64,000 nt of DNA from assembly GCF_052857255.1 (NCBI RefSeq), contig NC_135497.1, forward strand, positions 113,570,672 to 113,634,671. The letters run 5' to 3'. Each line of letters begins with the position of its first letter. Within the stretch, counting starts at the first letter, position 1. This stretch comes from Amblyomma americanum (taxonomy: Eukaryota > Arthropoda > Arachnida > Ixodida > Ixodidae). The notes beneath the pieces are model-generated. The model saw nothing but the letters and a program-made list of their open reading frames with translations. It was not told the origin of the DNA and made no database searches. This document shows positions 38,411 through 50,250 of this stretch, piece by piece. The position numbers and the translations under genes were made by a program.

Positions 38411-38650
38411 GATGGTTTATAGTTTATAGGAGTTTAACGTCCCAAAGCAGCTCAGGCTATGGGGACGCCGTATTGAAGGGTGCCGGAAATTTAGACCACC
38501 TGGGGTTTTCTAACGTGCACTGATATCGCACATAACACGGACTTCTAGAATTTCGCCCCCATTGAAATTCGACCGCTGCGGCTGGGATCGAACTCACGTC
38601 TTTCGGGTCAGCAACCGAGCGCCATAACCAATGAGCCACCGCGGCGGGCA
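38411..38650 (-). mobile_element. Ruka SINE, minus strand, inside the LINE
   Basis: Full-length reversed copy: tail TAGGAGTTTAACGTCCC, body GACCACCTGGGGTTTTC, B-box complement GGGATCGAACTC, head GAGCCACCGCGGCGGGC. It separates the LINE thumb region from the ITADALRAR block. Slightly diverged. No clear target duplication. Confidence 0.92.
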
Positions 38651-40025
38651 ACCGCCTAGAAAAATCCTGCTACCAGCTACATTACGGCTGACGCCCTGAG
38701 AGCACGTATTCGACACCTCTTGGATTCCCTCTTGCCACCTTGCCAGCCGCCTTATTACCAGGCCGCGTACATCGTTTGCAAAAAAAAGCATTGATGTCCA
38801 TCGCGTCATTATGACGTCCCAGTTTACACCCGCTTCTAGATCGTGTTTTCCATTAAGGAGCGTGCATCAAACTTGTGTGCATTAACCTTGCGTGCTTCTT
38901 TCTATACCCGGCATCGGAATAAAGCTCGATTTATCGCCGACTGTATTAAAACAGATCAATCTTCAATATTTTCATGAGAACCACTGACGCCGGCTGCACG
39001 TCTACACAGAGGACTCAGTGAACACAATATAGTTCATTGGGCTCCATGGTCACCGCCGTAGGAGCCACAGTAATCAGAGTTCTCACAAGACTTTTCACAA
39101 GAGGTCGTCAATGGGGTGCAGAACTTACTGCTCTTCGCGGCGCCATTGAGTGTATCAATCAAGAATTCCCCCAGCAGTTGTCTATTTTCAATTACTCAAA
39201 AGCAGCCCTCTAAGGTTTAAAACCTACTTTTCTCCGTGGCTATTATGAACAATTGGTCGCGGAAATCTCATAGCTGCATCACTTTACCATCAATAAAGGA
39301 CATCATATTTTCTACCAATGGCTACCAGGACACCGCGGCATCGCAGGAAATCGCCGCGCAGACTTGGCCGCGCGAACCGCCCACCACGACAGCGACTGTG
39401 TGTCGATCACAATTTCGAGAGGCGACGCAGCGGGAAGGCTTCGAGCACTTTTCCGCGGGAGATCACGCTTGCCTCGTGAAATTTCGGCCAGTTTTCGAAC
39501 CCGCATCTACAGTCCCTGGACCCTGACCTGAAGCTCCGGCTTCCACCCAGCCCACCACGGCGTGAAGAGACTGTTGTGTCGCCTCTGGCTTGATGTCACA
39601 TTCACGAACCACTACTTCTTTGTTATCAGTATGGCTAATAACCCAGCATGTTCTATCAGCAGGTGCATCGAGACCATTGCACATTTTCTTTGTGCACGCC
39701 CTGTATACAGTCCCGAAAGGCAGCCTCTATGCCGTGCGCTGGACCGCCTTGGCCCACGACCGCTGACTAAGATGAAGATTCCCGGACAGTGGCCGTGGCG
39801 ATCGTCGGCGGTGAAAGCCTGCCAAGCACTGCTCCGTTTCTTGAGGTCGGGCCTGTACGATAGGCTGTGACTTCAACGCACGCTTACTGACTTCAATTTC
39901 CTTTAAACCATTTTTCTACTTCATCTCTGTACTGCCCTCATCTCTTTCCCCGAGTTCAGGGTAGCAGACCGGTTTCTTTTCTGGGTTAATATCTCCTTGC
40001 CGTCCCTTCTCCTCTGCTTCGTATA

Positions 40026-42136
40026 CGCTCACTCAGTGGCGAAGCGAGCCAGCAGTTTGTTTTTTTTTCTTCATTCCGGGTTTACATATAACGCGCCCTG
40101 GAACCTGCACCGAGGAAATAACAGAGCCCCAGGGTTTGCCAATATTTGAATCAGTTCGTCCTTACGTGCAATATCTGTGCTGCGTTGACTGCACATGCAC
40201 TGGGCGCGTAGCATACGCCCGTTACAAAAGGCTATTTTATCGCGATCTTCTCGCTAGCCACCCGTGGGACAAAGAGTTCAAATACAAAACACAACTAAAG
40301 TCAAAGCTCGATTCTAAACCCGGATTGTTCGCACCACGTAAAAAAAGAGACGAAAACTACACTTGTTACTTGTTATGGTTATGTTATTGTTATGTTACGC
40401 TTGTTATGGTGGCACACACGGTATGTGTAGCGATTGTTTAAGACCCATTTCCCGACTGGTATGCATGCCAGAAGAGGGGAAAAGATTCTCCGCCAACACT
40501 GCCTCACTCTTGGACTTCAGAGCGTTAGCTGCAGGAGCTTCGAGTGTTTACATCGGTGTGCTCAACAAACGTGGAGGAGAAAAAATCCAAACATCCGCGG
40601 ATGTTTCCTTTCCGGAAACAGCCCTTCTAAGTAGGGCGCGCTGCATCGAGGCACCCTATCTCTAAGACACACGCAGCGCCATCTACCCCATGAATTTTGC
40701 ACTACTATTGCGATTTACAGCCACCTTCGCTATATCCGGCATATTTCCTCGTTATATGAGTTAATAAATTTATAAACGTGTGCATCACAACACGACGAAT
40801 CGTTTGACGCCATCTGGAACCCCCTGCAACAAACGGTTCGGCCGTAATGATCGTCTGAAGGTCCTCAGAATGCACGGTTTGAGGACGGAAAGGTCGTCGT
40901 TGCGTATCCCAAACATATTTTGCCTTAATCTCAATTAGTAATCTTATCCTCATGAACGTGTCAAGTCATTTGACACCACTTCGGACATTCTGCGTCTAAC
41001 GCGTGGCCCCCAAATTTTATACAAATGGTGGTCCTGGGGGGGGGTCCCACTTCGATTGCCGCTATACTGGCATATATATAACGGATCGAAATTATAGGTA
41101 TCGCTTGCGGCGCTACGCGCCCACTGTTGCTATGTGATATAGTCTGGTGAAGTGGTTACTGTTTTGGTCAATTTGACTTCCAATGCAGAATGGAAAACGT
41201 AAGTAGTAAGAGCTAACGTTTTAAAATTTCTCGGGTTGCAAGTAAGTCAAAGCGTTGCTCAGTGCAGCTTCAGAAACAAAATAAAGGAATCCTGTTGAAC
41301 ACATCCATCGCAACCTCTTCCTCCGTGATTCATAGCAGCCGTCCAAGTGGCGAAATCAGCAGCTTGTTTGTCTCGGTCGCATTTCATGCAGGACAAACAG
41401 GATATCCCAATCGGCACTGGAACCTCCTTGGAACATCCCTTGAAACTGGAACATCCGCAGGACGTCCATGGAAGTTTTAATGTCCACTGGGATGTCGCCC
41501 CTTATGTTATTAGATATGCATTTAAGCGCGCGCCTTCCTTCCTATACCGGCCGTTTCTGAACCACGCAAGGTCAGACCTTATGCGAAGCAATATCGATAC
41601 CTGGTGTAAAATTTTCGTGTCAAATACCAACAATGACAAGTAGCACAAATATTCTCATGGACAATGTCCCACTCATACTAATTCATAGAAATCTACCAGC
41701 TCATTCGCACCAGAAACCTTCGGCCAGTGGACAAGCAAACGAGCGTTATTAATATGTATCCAAGTACCGGAGGCACAAAATGCCCGGAACGTTTGCGTAA
41801 CTACGCTATTTTAAGGGATTGCAGCCATTTCGTATTCGCGGTGTTTTCGTAACGGCGCCTCCTACACGGCGCAGCATTTAGATTTAGGTAGAGTGCTTGC
41901 TAATCTCCTTGCCCTTAATGTATTTTCCCTTCGCACAGGACGCCGTGGCTCGGCGCCGTGATATCATGCACAAAGGCATGACATTCCTGAGTTGATGCTT
42001 TCACAATGTCTTTCTTCTTTTCAAGTCTATGAGCAGTGCCTTTTCTAAGCGACCGCGTCATACAGTTGTTTTATTACACATAAAATAAAATTCTTCAAAC
42101 TTGAGTGTTAAATAACCTACAAGTGCCCTGAAGTAT
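40026..42136. other. Unassigned DNA
   Basis: No gene recognised. The 82-codon minus frame at 40705-40953 (KYVWDTQRRPFRPQTVHSE...) looks protein-like in composition, but I cannot place it. A poly-G run lies at 41035-41044. Confidence 0.4.
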
Positions 42137-42766
42137 TAAAGCGACAGTGTTAAGGTTCCTGTTCTGCAGAAAATCCGGCGTCGTGGTGTCGTCGTCGGCA
42201 TTGTGAGAGGAAAAGCAGATGGCCCACCTATATCACGCGACTTTGTGACGTCATCACAACCTGCCCACTGTGGCAGGTGGTAACCTGCCAATCGAATTGT
42301 GAGCAAACTGCTTACCCTGGAAGGTGGCAGTTAAATTATTTATGGGTCACGAGAAGTTGCTCGTGTAGAGCAACCTCGGTCTCACAAGGCTCACTGGTGG
42401 CGGCATTCGAAACAGACAGCTGCCAGGTCAGTTGACCATTGCTTAACAGCTTCACCACTGCGCCAGGAGTGGTGTGAGAACTATTAGCGATCTATGAATT
42501 TAAAGTCGAGAATGGCCAATTCCACGTATACGGACATGTATACGCAGAGCCTAGGCGACAGAGAAAGAGTGCTTGAGCTGAAGGGATCTCTAGTGATATC
42601 GCATTGTGTTCTTAAGGGTAGGTTAAGCGTTATGTGATGGTGAAACAAGGAATAGTATCCATGTATGAGAAGTGATGCGCGAAGAGGACCCTAGGTCATT
42701 GAAGAGATCCATTAACGTCATCGCATCATACCCTTAAGGCGGAGCTCAAGTCTCCCCTCAAGTTTT
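42137..42766. repeat. Shared-end repeat, copy B
   Basis: Left end TAAAGCGACAGTGTTAAGG, then CAGAAAATCCGGCGTCG. Right end CATACCCTTAAGGCGGAGC, then TCTCCCCTCAAGTTTTT. The interior has a GTGACGTCATCACAACCTG and CAGGTGGTAACCTGCC block that matches copy D at 59776-60285 in reverse orientation. Confidence 0.68.
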
Positions 42767-43795
42767 TCCGTGTTTTATCCCTGATAAAAGAGATTTACTA
42801 GAAGCTTCACTACTTCGAGAGGCAAAACAGAGCAAGAAAAGTACTGAACTACTGCTAAATTTCAGTAATAGAGAGTGAAGAGGCTTTGGTCGTGAGTAAG
42901 TGGGAACAACACATAGAAATATGAATTTCCTCAGAATACTTAAAGGCTAAAAGTTGATTAAGGAAGAACTCTTTTCTTAGGTATACTAAAAAATGTAAAC
43001 TGAGTTATTCCGTTGACACACTGATACACTTACACACGCTCTGATGCTCTTATGCTCCTTATTCTATAATTCAGATGATGAGGAAACAGAGAAACGGAGC
43101 ACCTAGTTCTATTACACAGCCTGTCCTTAGAGATAAATGCGAGGTTTTAAAACTATATGCTCGCGATGTACTTCTACGCACGCCTCCCCTGTCCCCCTCC
43201 CCTTCAGAGCCATGCCCCTACTTGTTTCTCTCTCACAATAGGAAACTGCTGCTCACTTTGCGGAAATTCTCAAAAAAAAGTACACCAGGATAATCTAAAG
43301 CCCGCATAAGCTCCCTGTGACATTCTGTTAAATTCGTATAGCGGAGAACGGCTATTTGTCGGAACGCTGCTGCAGCTAAACTTTTATGTCTGCTTGTGTG
43401 TGTCTTCAAGTTTTAAAAAATAATTACTGCGGTTTATTTACGACTTGCATGACCCTAACACTTGCACATGCTTACATACTCCTCATTTTGTGATCACTGA
43501 AAGCTGGTGCTGCCTTACGGCGTCAGTCGATAGCGGGCGGCTCGACGTGCCAGTGGCACGCTTTCGAATCCTAGCTGAATCCTTGGACTTATCATAAATA
43601 ATACGCTGTCGTGTCTTCGTAAATAACTACATTTGAAAAATATTTCATGGTCGGACAGTTGACCATCCAGCACACTGGTTTTGATATATTTCACATCTGC
43701 CGGCGCTGGTTTGAGCCGTAAATAGTGGCAAAAGAGCCGTCGTCGACTGCTGAGCAGCCGCAAACTAAAATGTTGCCTCATTTGCCGCACCTTGG
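42767..43795. other. Unassigned DNA
   Basis: Short frames only. Nothing recognised. Confidence 0.4.
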
Positions 43796-43828
43796 TTTAT
43801 TTATTTATTTATTTATTTATTTATTTGT

Positions 43829-43891
<63 letters not shown>

Positions 43892-43899
43892 TCTATTTA
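43796..43899. repeat. (TTTA)n microsatellite
   Basis: About 25 tetranucleotide units with one TTTG and one TCTA variant. It is the 3' tail of the adjacent LINE relic. Confidence 0.97.
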
Positions 43900-44335
43900 G
43901 AATACTACCGCTCTTTCCGCAAGACCATATCAGGGAAAATTAATACAGTACAAAGAGAATAAAAAAAAACGTAATATCCTTCAAAGCCAGCAAACTTAAT
44001 CTAAAAGTAGAGGTAGGCAAACAGAGGCAAATTGGCTGTGGCAAAAAGATATATATAAACAAGCCATCGACAATGGCAGTAACAACTTCCCAATCCTCTT
44101 AATATCGACTCGTGAAAATCTTGCTTGGAGTTAGCAGGGTTTCCGTCAGTCTATGTGTCTATCAAACGCTCGAATTGTGACGCTAAAGAAAATAGGGACT
44201 GAGTGCTAATAATTTCGTGATCCGAACGACTCCATTCGCTAATGGAAAGAGGAAAGAAAGAACGCTTGAAGGTGTTATTATGACACACATACTCGGCCAG
44301 AGGGCATGGATGTTTGTGCCGCGGTGGTCGCATGG
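43796..44335 (-). mobile_element. LINE C-terminal relic with (TAAA)n tail
   Basis: The minus frame at 44151-44333 includes NTFKRSFFPLSISEWSRSD, the SFFPxxIxEW signature near the C-terminus of CR1-like LINE proteins. About 250 bp of 3' UTR follow and then a ~100-bp (TAAA)n tail (43796-43899 on this strand). This layout matches the LINE ending at 60420. 5'-truncated. Confidence 0.75.
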
Positions 44336-44760
44336 TATGAAGGCGGCCCTAAAAACTTAACGGAGGCTTTATACACGGCGAGTAAACCATAAATGTGAAG
44401 TAGATAAGGAGACGGATGGAAGGACCAGCAGGTTAGCCAGCAATGCGCGTTTGGCTATCCTACGCAAAAGAAGAGAACAGAGAAAGGGGACAACTGAGCT
44501 TGTCAATGTATTCAGCTCTATCAAGTATGCGTAGTTGTTTAGGAGTCGAACGAGATCCGCAAAGCAGGATAGGGGGAGACCATCATCCTGCCGTGAGCCA
44601 ACCTCACACCGTGCGCCTATACGATGGGCCGAGCACAGTCACCAGCGGTATAGCCGGCGGAGGTCGAACGAGCATCGATCTCAACCGTCGTCACAACAGT
44701 GAGGCCGCAGGACCGCGCACAGATGCCGATGGCGAGTGTGCAGCTAAAGAGTAAGGGCAA
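44336..44760. other. LINE-tail-like sequence and unassigned DNA
   Basis: The block 44410-44490 (AGCAGGTTAGCCAGC, then GCGTTTGGCTATCC) resembles a CT-rich LINE 3' UTR in minus orientation. The rest, including a 103-codon frame, is unrecognised. Confidence 0.35.
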
Positions 44761-45388
44761 GCAATAAAGAACTGATGCAGAGTGGTTATTCGGGCTAGTT
44801 GGTTCGTGGCTACAAGGAGCGACGGCAGCGCAAAAAAAAAAAATGGACAGATACAACCGCTGACTATTATACCAACAGAAACGGTTTATTTGCTTGGACA
44901 ATATATACCATCCAGAAAACATAAAGCATCACGTATAGTCACAGGGATAAAATATTCGCCGCATTCAAATAGCTGGATGTAGATATAAAGTAGATATTAA
45001 GATAAAGCAATTCTTCCTTCAGCAGAGTGATGCAAGGTGCCCTGACGCAAGCCTCTGCCTTCGTGTGGACGTTTCATCCCTGTGACGACGTGATGTTTTA
45101 TCGTTTCTAGGCGGTGTAGACCTTTTCACACTTGCCTTTTTGGGTGCCGCCATGTTTCTATGGGGCTGTGCGAGCAGCATTCTGATTGGTGGGTTTCATA
45201 CAGGCATCTAATACGCATGCGCAGCGCAGTCCAACGAGCACGCGCGCTTGATCAAGCTGCAAACAGTGAAAAGGTCTATATGTTGCGCAAGAAAATAAAC
45301 CGTTTCTCTTGGCAGTAGTCAGCGCTTGTGTTTGTCCATTTGTCGTTGCGCTGCCATCGTTCCTTACAGCAATAAAGAACGAGTGCAG
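44761..45388. repeat. Foldback element with flanking near-direct repeats
   Basis: The left arm 44806-44893 and right arm ~45286-45372 are inverted copies (GGCAGCGCAA, then ATGGACAGATACAACCGCTGA on the left; the complement of ATGGACAAACACAAGCGCTGA on the right; AGAAACGGTTTATTT on both). Outside them lie GCAATAAAGAACTGATGCAG (44761-44780) and GCAATAAAGAACGAGTGCAG (45369-45388). The arms carry the CAAGCGCTGACT block typical of the Penelope-like end at 63330-63385. Confidence 0.65.
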
Positions 45389-46483
45389 TTAGATTCTGTA
45401 TGAAAATTTCTACTCCTCACTGTACTATTACCAGCACGATGCACGTCGTCATGATAAACGCAGCCAAACGCGAGATCTTGAACAGAACAAACATGAACAA
45501 AGCCAGGGAACCGTAAAGTATGTTGTTGCAGTAAAGACAATCATTCGTGACATTTTTCTCTGTTATATTTTCTCAAGTTCTATCGCGTTATGATTGTAAC
45601 CTCTGATGTCTTTTCGTGGCCAGAGTGTGCCGCCGCAAGTGCTTCGCCTACACGCGAATAAAGGAACGACTAAAAGAGGGCTAGAGGTTGGTCCTTTCTC
45701 ATTTCCACTTCTCACTTTTGCCACTTCTCATTTTCGGGACTAAATTAAGTGGGCTTAACTTTGCTTCTCTTAATGAATAATTCGTTAGGGACGCAGCAAT
45801 ATGTCATTAGAGATTATCTTGTACGATAGTTCAAGAAAACGGCTCTTATGTGTGACAAGAAAGAAACATGAGCATACGGGGACTCGAACTGACAATCTTC
45901 GGATTAGGAACCGGATGCGCTACTGGCTAGAAAACCACGGTTTTCTTATTCCACTTCATCGGTCAGACCTCCAAGGCACACGCTCAGAAGTGAAAAAGAA
46001 CGTCGCTACATACGATGTGCATGTGCTGCTCGAGTTAATCGCTTCCATTTTTTTATTTAAAGTATTGGTGTTCAGGGCAAAGAACGGTGATATTGTTCTC
46101 ATGCCATTCTGCAACAAGCTGCAGGAAACCATGAAACACAAGCGCAATGGCTTCAATGGTGTTTTTGTCTTAAAAGAAGGATTGAACTGTCTTTGTGCTT
46201 GATGCTCAGTACTTCGCAAGCTCGTATCAGTGTCTCTGTGGCTCTAGCTGTTCGTGGGACAGAAGGGCAAGATTCCGGGCTAGTTGGTAATGCATTCAAA
46301 AGGAAGAAACAGCGCGATGAAACACGGACACACGAAGCAACTTGGACGATAGCGGGACGTTGGACCGGTCTATGCCGACCACGTCGGGCGTCGGCGATCA
46401 CGCGTGCAGACGGCAACGTAGATGTATAAGACAAGATGGGCGGCAAAGACGATGGATCGCAGAAGAGCTTCAAATGGGCAATA
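45389..46483. other. Unassigned DNA
   Basis: Holds a tRNA-like relic (separate entry), which lies inside an open 133-codon frame at 45801-46202 that I do not regard as a gene. A GGGCTAGTTGGT motif recurs at 46277 and 44792. Confidence 0.4.
45878..45945 (-). pseudogene. tRNA-like relic, Arg(CCT)-like
   Basis: The minus strand reads AGTAGCGCATCCGGTTCCTAA, then TCCGAAGATTGTCAGTTCGAGTCCC. An anticodon loop TTCCTAA and T-arm GTTCGAGTC resemble tRNA-Arg(CCT). The D-arm is degraded and no acceptor stem forms, so this is a tRNA pseudogene or SINE head. Confidence 0.35.
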
Positions 46484-46729
46484 TTCGACATTGTTATTGC
46501 GCTACTAAAGGTTTACACAGACAAGAACGACACATACAGACAGGGCGCAAACTGTCAACTGATTTTATTGCGTGGGAAATTCGTTTTATATGAACTGTTA
46601 AGATGAAAAAAGAAGGGGCACAAAAGCAAGTAGCTTCATGGAGATGAGTTGTCTAATCTTCTTCTGCTGACAGGCATGCGTAGAGGAAGAGTCTGTGTAA
46701 ACCTTGAGTAGCGCAATAACAATATCGAA
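46484..46729. repeat. 39-bp inverted repeat pair
   Basis: 46484-46522 and 46691-46729 are inverted copies with about two mismatches (core ATTGTTATTGCGCTACT, then AAGGTTTACACAGAC). They enclose 168 bp containing a CAAACTGTCAACTGATTTTATT block like the foldback arm at 18383. Confidence 0.75.
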
Positions 46730-48026
46730 AACGATGGATAGGTCTCGATAACAGATGGTTAGTGGGTATGTGCCATCTTTATTTGAGCCCGGCCAACCAA
46801 CTAATAAATGCGCCGGCGAGCAGAGCAGATTGACCTTTGATGATCCGCAACACGCAAAACTCGGATGAAGAACTACGAGAACACCGCCGAGAACATACCC
46901 GTGAGCGGACGAGTCTACGGCGGCAAGAGCCTGAGGTAGTTACGTGTCCGTGAAGCACAGTGGAACCATTGCCAACAAAACAATCCTAAAATGTGATCCC
47001 GTTAAAACACCAACAGACGCCAGTGACAACACACTGAGTAACCAGCTTCTGTGAACGAAGCTGCTATGGGGAACCTGCGCTGCCAAGGTGGCACTGCATT
47101 TGTTCCATTCGGTGACTAAAACTGCTTTTGTCAGCCGCTTGGGCCGCTGCAAACGCGAGAACACATTCTGCGCGATTAGATACCCGCGTTTGGCTGACAG
47201 CATTCATTGCCTAGCTTCTCTTGGCGTAGCCCAGATAGCTGACGCACGGCACGTGCGCCTTCGACAGAGCGCGGAGGCTCACGCCAATAAGCGCCTGAAG
47301 GTGGCGCGGAAAAGTACTAAGAGTACTTCCCAAAACTGCTTGCTCTTCTCGCTAGGCATTGTGTTATGGCGCTGCAATCGGCACCGCAAACTTCAGCGCA
47401 AGTTCCCCATAGTCTCACATCGCAAGCAAAACCAACACGGCGGGACTCGGACGTCCCGAAGTCAGTTCAGTGATATAGCTCGTTTGATTTCTCGCGTTCC
47501 GTTCGCGATGTTTTACAAGCATCTCGCACCGCTCCCCGAGCACAGCTGCAGCTAGCGCTTAAATTCGCAGCATATTTGATGGTTGCCTGGTATTTTGTTC
47601 TTCGCCCTTGCACAGAACTGGCAATCTTATCTGCAATAACTGGAAGCTGCATATACTAAACCTTTGAAAACAAGCCCTGCAGTCTGTGTTTTACGTCGTT
47701 TTTTTATTGTGTGTTTGGCAAGCAGCGACGACGAAACCGACTGTTTTTCATTAGTACCGTTTCCGAAGTGTCGTCAATGCTTAGACATCAGCGCATAATC
47801 TCGCAAACTCGCGGCAACGAAAGGAAATAACGTGCTTCCTAACGCCGGCACTTTAACCCCGATGGTTAAAAGGGATTGAAGCCCGTCGTGAGTATATATA
47901 CGCTTTCACAGGGGCGGATCACTCAAATTTCGACAATAGTTTCTTTTTTTTTAATGCTGAAGATTCTGTTGGCTTAAACACGGACAGCGACAGTGCTCTC
48001 ATTTATTTTCAATGATAACCTTCAGG
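46730..48026. other. Unassigned DNA
   Basis: Includes a 155-codon plus frame at 47088-47555 with no recognisable domain. Nothing else identified. Confidence 0.4.
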
Positions 48027-48424
48027 AAAAAATTGGAGCGGACGCTTAAGCTCCACCATAATGGTATGACGCGATAGCGTTAATAGGTTAATGTCCATAT
48101 ATGCGGAATTGGTCATCCTCTCCTTTACATTCACAGATCCCTTGGGCTCCACATATCACTCCTGGTGCAGTGGTGCAAGCAATTCGCCTCTGTCCTGCGA
48201 TGGCAGATGCTGCCACCGGAGGGGGATTGTGCGACCGAAGTTGCTGTTCTCGAGAAAGCTGTCGAGGCCAATTGCTGCCACATGCAATTTAACTGCCATA
48301 TGCAATGGCGGTCAGTTGCTCACAATCCGATTGAAGCAGGTTGCGTTGAGCCACAAGGTCATGTGATCTAGGTGGTCCACCTTGCCGGTTGCTCCAGAAT
48401 GTGGGTACTAACGCTCTCGTGTTA
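48027..48424. repeat. Shared-end repeat, copy C
   Basis: Left end GGAGCGGACGCTTAAGCTCC, then ATGACGCGATAGCGTTAATA. Interior ATATATGCGGAATTGGTCA and GATGGCAGATGCTGCCACC-like blocks align with copy D. The right end is near ACTAACGCTCTCGTGTTAAC. Confidence 0.65.
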
Positions 48425-48446
48425 ACAAAAAAATAACCAAGCAGTA

Positions 48447-48540
48447 TTAACGCGATCGCGTTAAAGGTCCCGTGCAGCGGAAGACCCGGCGTAGTCCGTC
48501 GGCGTTGTGCCGAGAAACTGGATTGGTCGAAAAGATGGCT
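48447..48540. repeat. Shared-end repeat, partial copy E
   Basis: Starts TTAACGCGATCGCGTTAAAGG, then CAGCGGAAGACCCGGCGTAG, the same end as copies A and B, then diverges. It lies 22 bp from the end of copy C in the opposite orientation. Confidence 0.6.
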
Positions 48541-49374
48541 ACGTCATTCGTGGAGCGACGGAGATAGAAAATTATTCAAACATTAGAAAACTGGTGATTT
48601 TAAGATCGTAACATGACTCAAACGTCATTAGGGACATGTACGTATATAAAGTGAATTGCGCTGAAAAGAAAATTGCGGCAATGAGACGGCAATAAAACCC
48701 TTGACCCTTGGTTCACGCTGCCGCCAGGTCACACAGGCAAATCGTACGGCTAGGTTAAAGCGGGACTTAATATGTATGCCGTATTGTCTTTCACGTAATA
48801 CGGAAAGAGCGTCCGTGTCTGGTTATTGTATGCCTGGTTCCCCAAGGCTAATCGGTACTTCACGGAAATCTTCGGCCAACACTAAAGAAGTAATGAGACG
48901 CGCGGCGTCAGGGACAGAACCCACTGCTGCAAAGGCCTCCACATAGAGAAACATACTTCGTAAAGAGCGGACACTCACGTAGGGCCCTGCGGCCGAGCTA
49001 CTGCACTGCCGCCAGCGCCCCGAGCGGGTTGTCAGACCGCTAATTTCGTCCTCCCAGATTTTAGGCCCTGCTTCAGCTCTGTTTCAGTTTCGGTTTCGAT
49101 AGCAATGCTTTCGATTCTGGTTTACATTTGGCTATTAAAATATTAAACTACATCGTCCAAGTGAACCACAAGGGTTTAATATTTCATTTCTAAGCATGAC
49201 ATACATACAGACGTAATAATCTCTCGGATCTCAGAACTTTACTCGAAATACCCCCTAGCTTCTCGAAGTACGCAAGCTGAATTAGCTCATGCAGCCTGGA
49301 ATAATGCAATCAGAGCTGTTCTTACTTTAAATTTGTGCTGTCACTGAGCCGCCTCTTTCAGTGGCAGACATACA
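48541..49374. other. Unassigned DNA with open minus frame and a shared 36-bp block
   Basis: A minus frame is open from about 49088 to a stop near 48823 and resumes to about 48700 (includes SMFLYVEAFAAVGSVPDAARL). It looks coding-like, but I recognise no family. Within it, 48942-48977 is identical in reverse to 52770-52805. Confidence 0.35.
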
Positions 49375-50112
49375 AGGAAGTGTTTTCACACAAAGTTTAT
49401 TTTTCTTGTTTACAATTTGAACTGTACGGAAAAAATGCTGGATCACACACATTTTATAAAATACATCAGAATACAAATGCATCAGGAAAGAAGTTATGGT
49501 AAAGCAGGTGGCACCATGTCACGAACAAAAAATATTGCACATACGCTCTGCGGGTTTGTCATCTAAAACGTCATCCGTGCGAACAACAGAACAGGAGTTC
49601 TCAACAGCTAGACACAAGTAACGTGTTAAAAAGGTATGTATAGCGCGCTCGATTCCTGCACATCAGCAGCTTTGAGCGATAGGTATAGGTTCATAGGCTG
49701 TTGGGAAATACAAGCACAACATATTCAATACATCATATTAACACAATAGCAAGCTTGCACTCTTTGTAAAAGGCGATTATTGCGATTTTTTGCTCAAGGT
49801 GTAGACACCACGCAAAAAATCCACATTCGGGCTGCACGCTCTTGTTTTAAAACAAGACAAATATGGACAAATGGCAAACAACAACGTAAATCGTCTCTTC
49901 GAAAACGTCTGCAGTTGCCTTCGAGAACAATAAAAAAAATACAACTTTCTACAAGCATTGTCCTACATGTACAGAATTAAGTTCATATCTTTACTAATTA
50001 TCGAACCTAGCAAAGGGAAGGAAACATGTAATGAATGATCAGCGCAATAATGAACATAGCGACGGGTATATGTAAGCGAACCCCGTGTTTCATTGGCAGC
50101 GATGAGGAACAA
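49375..50112 (-). other. 3' UTR and poly(A) signal of the THAP locus
   Basis: AT-rich, stop-dense sequence following the TGA at 50113. AATAAA on the minus strand is at 49396-49401, with a GT-rich stretch (CTTTGTGTG) just beyond, as expected for a cleavage site near 49375-49385. Confidence 0.5.
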
Positions 50113-50250
50113 TCAGACATCCGGCTTTAAATTTGTCCAGCTGTCTGCCAGACACTGATTTCTTGAAGCGAATGCTAAGTTTCTATTGATGAAGCGTACA
50201 TGCCAGAAAAGTCGAATTCTGCAGAACATCCTCAGAAACCGTTCACGGCA
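50113..50250 (-). CDS. THAP locus, last coding exon
   Basis: A strong acceptor (TTTTTGCTCCCTGCAG) precedes 45 codons and a TGA stop. It encodes CRERFLRMFCRIRLFWHVRF then INRNLAFASR. This is basic and aromatic, of the kind often seen C-terminal to THAP domains in arthropod proteins. It is in phase with the second frame of exon 3. Confidence 0.5.
   Translation of the reverse strand, partial: CRERFLRMFCRIRLFWHVRFINRNLAFASRNQCLADSWTNLKPDV

Larger units (their letters stand above)
37189..40025 (+). mobile_element. I-type LINE with RNase H, interrupted by two SINEs
   Basis: Plus-strand decayed LINE protein. From 37189: AVPNKRKSSHLVALLKPGKPP (start of RT). After a Ruka, from ~37513: WYLKRYQVYQ then GFRRGRSS, LFLDVKCAYDNV (~37681), VFGWIQSYLSD, and SRGVPQSLVLS (~37847). 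The thumb region runs to ~38410. After a second Ruka, from 38651, comes ITADALRARIRHL. An RNase H domain follows with HVYTEDSV where TDGS is usual (~39000), ELTALRGAIECINQE (~39121) and LPGHRGIAGN (~39319). A C-x4-C-x5-H-x3-C knuckle lies at ~39642-39706. The frame ends LLRFLRSGLYDRL at 39870, and a CT-rich 3' UTR runs to ~40025. Many frameshifts; dead. Confidence 0.9.

Noticed and set aside
45801..46202. 133-codon plus frame as a gene
   Set aside because: It runs antisense through a tRNA-like relic and shows no domain.
47088..47555. 155-codon plus frame as a gene
   Set aside because: No domain or supporting signals. Composition looks random.
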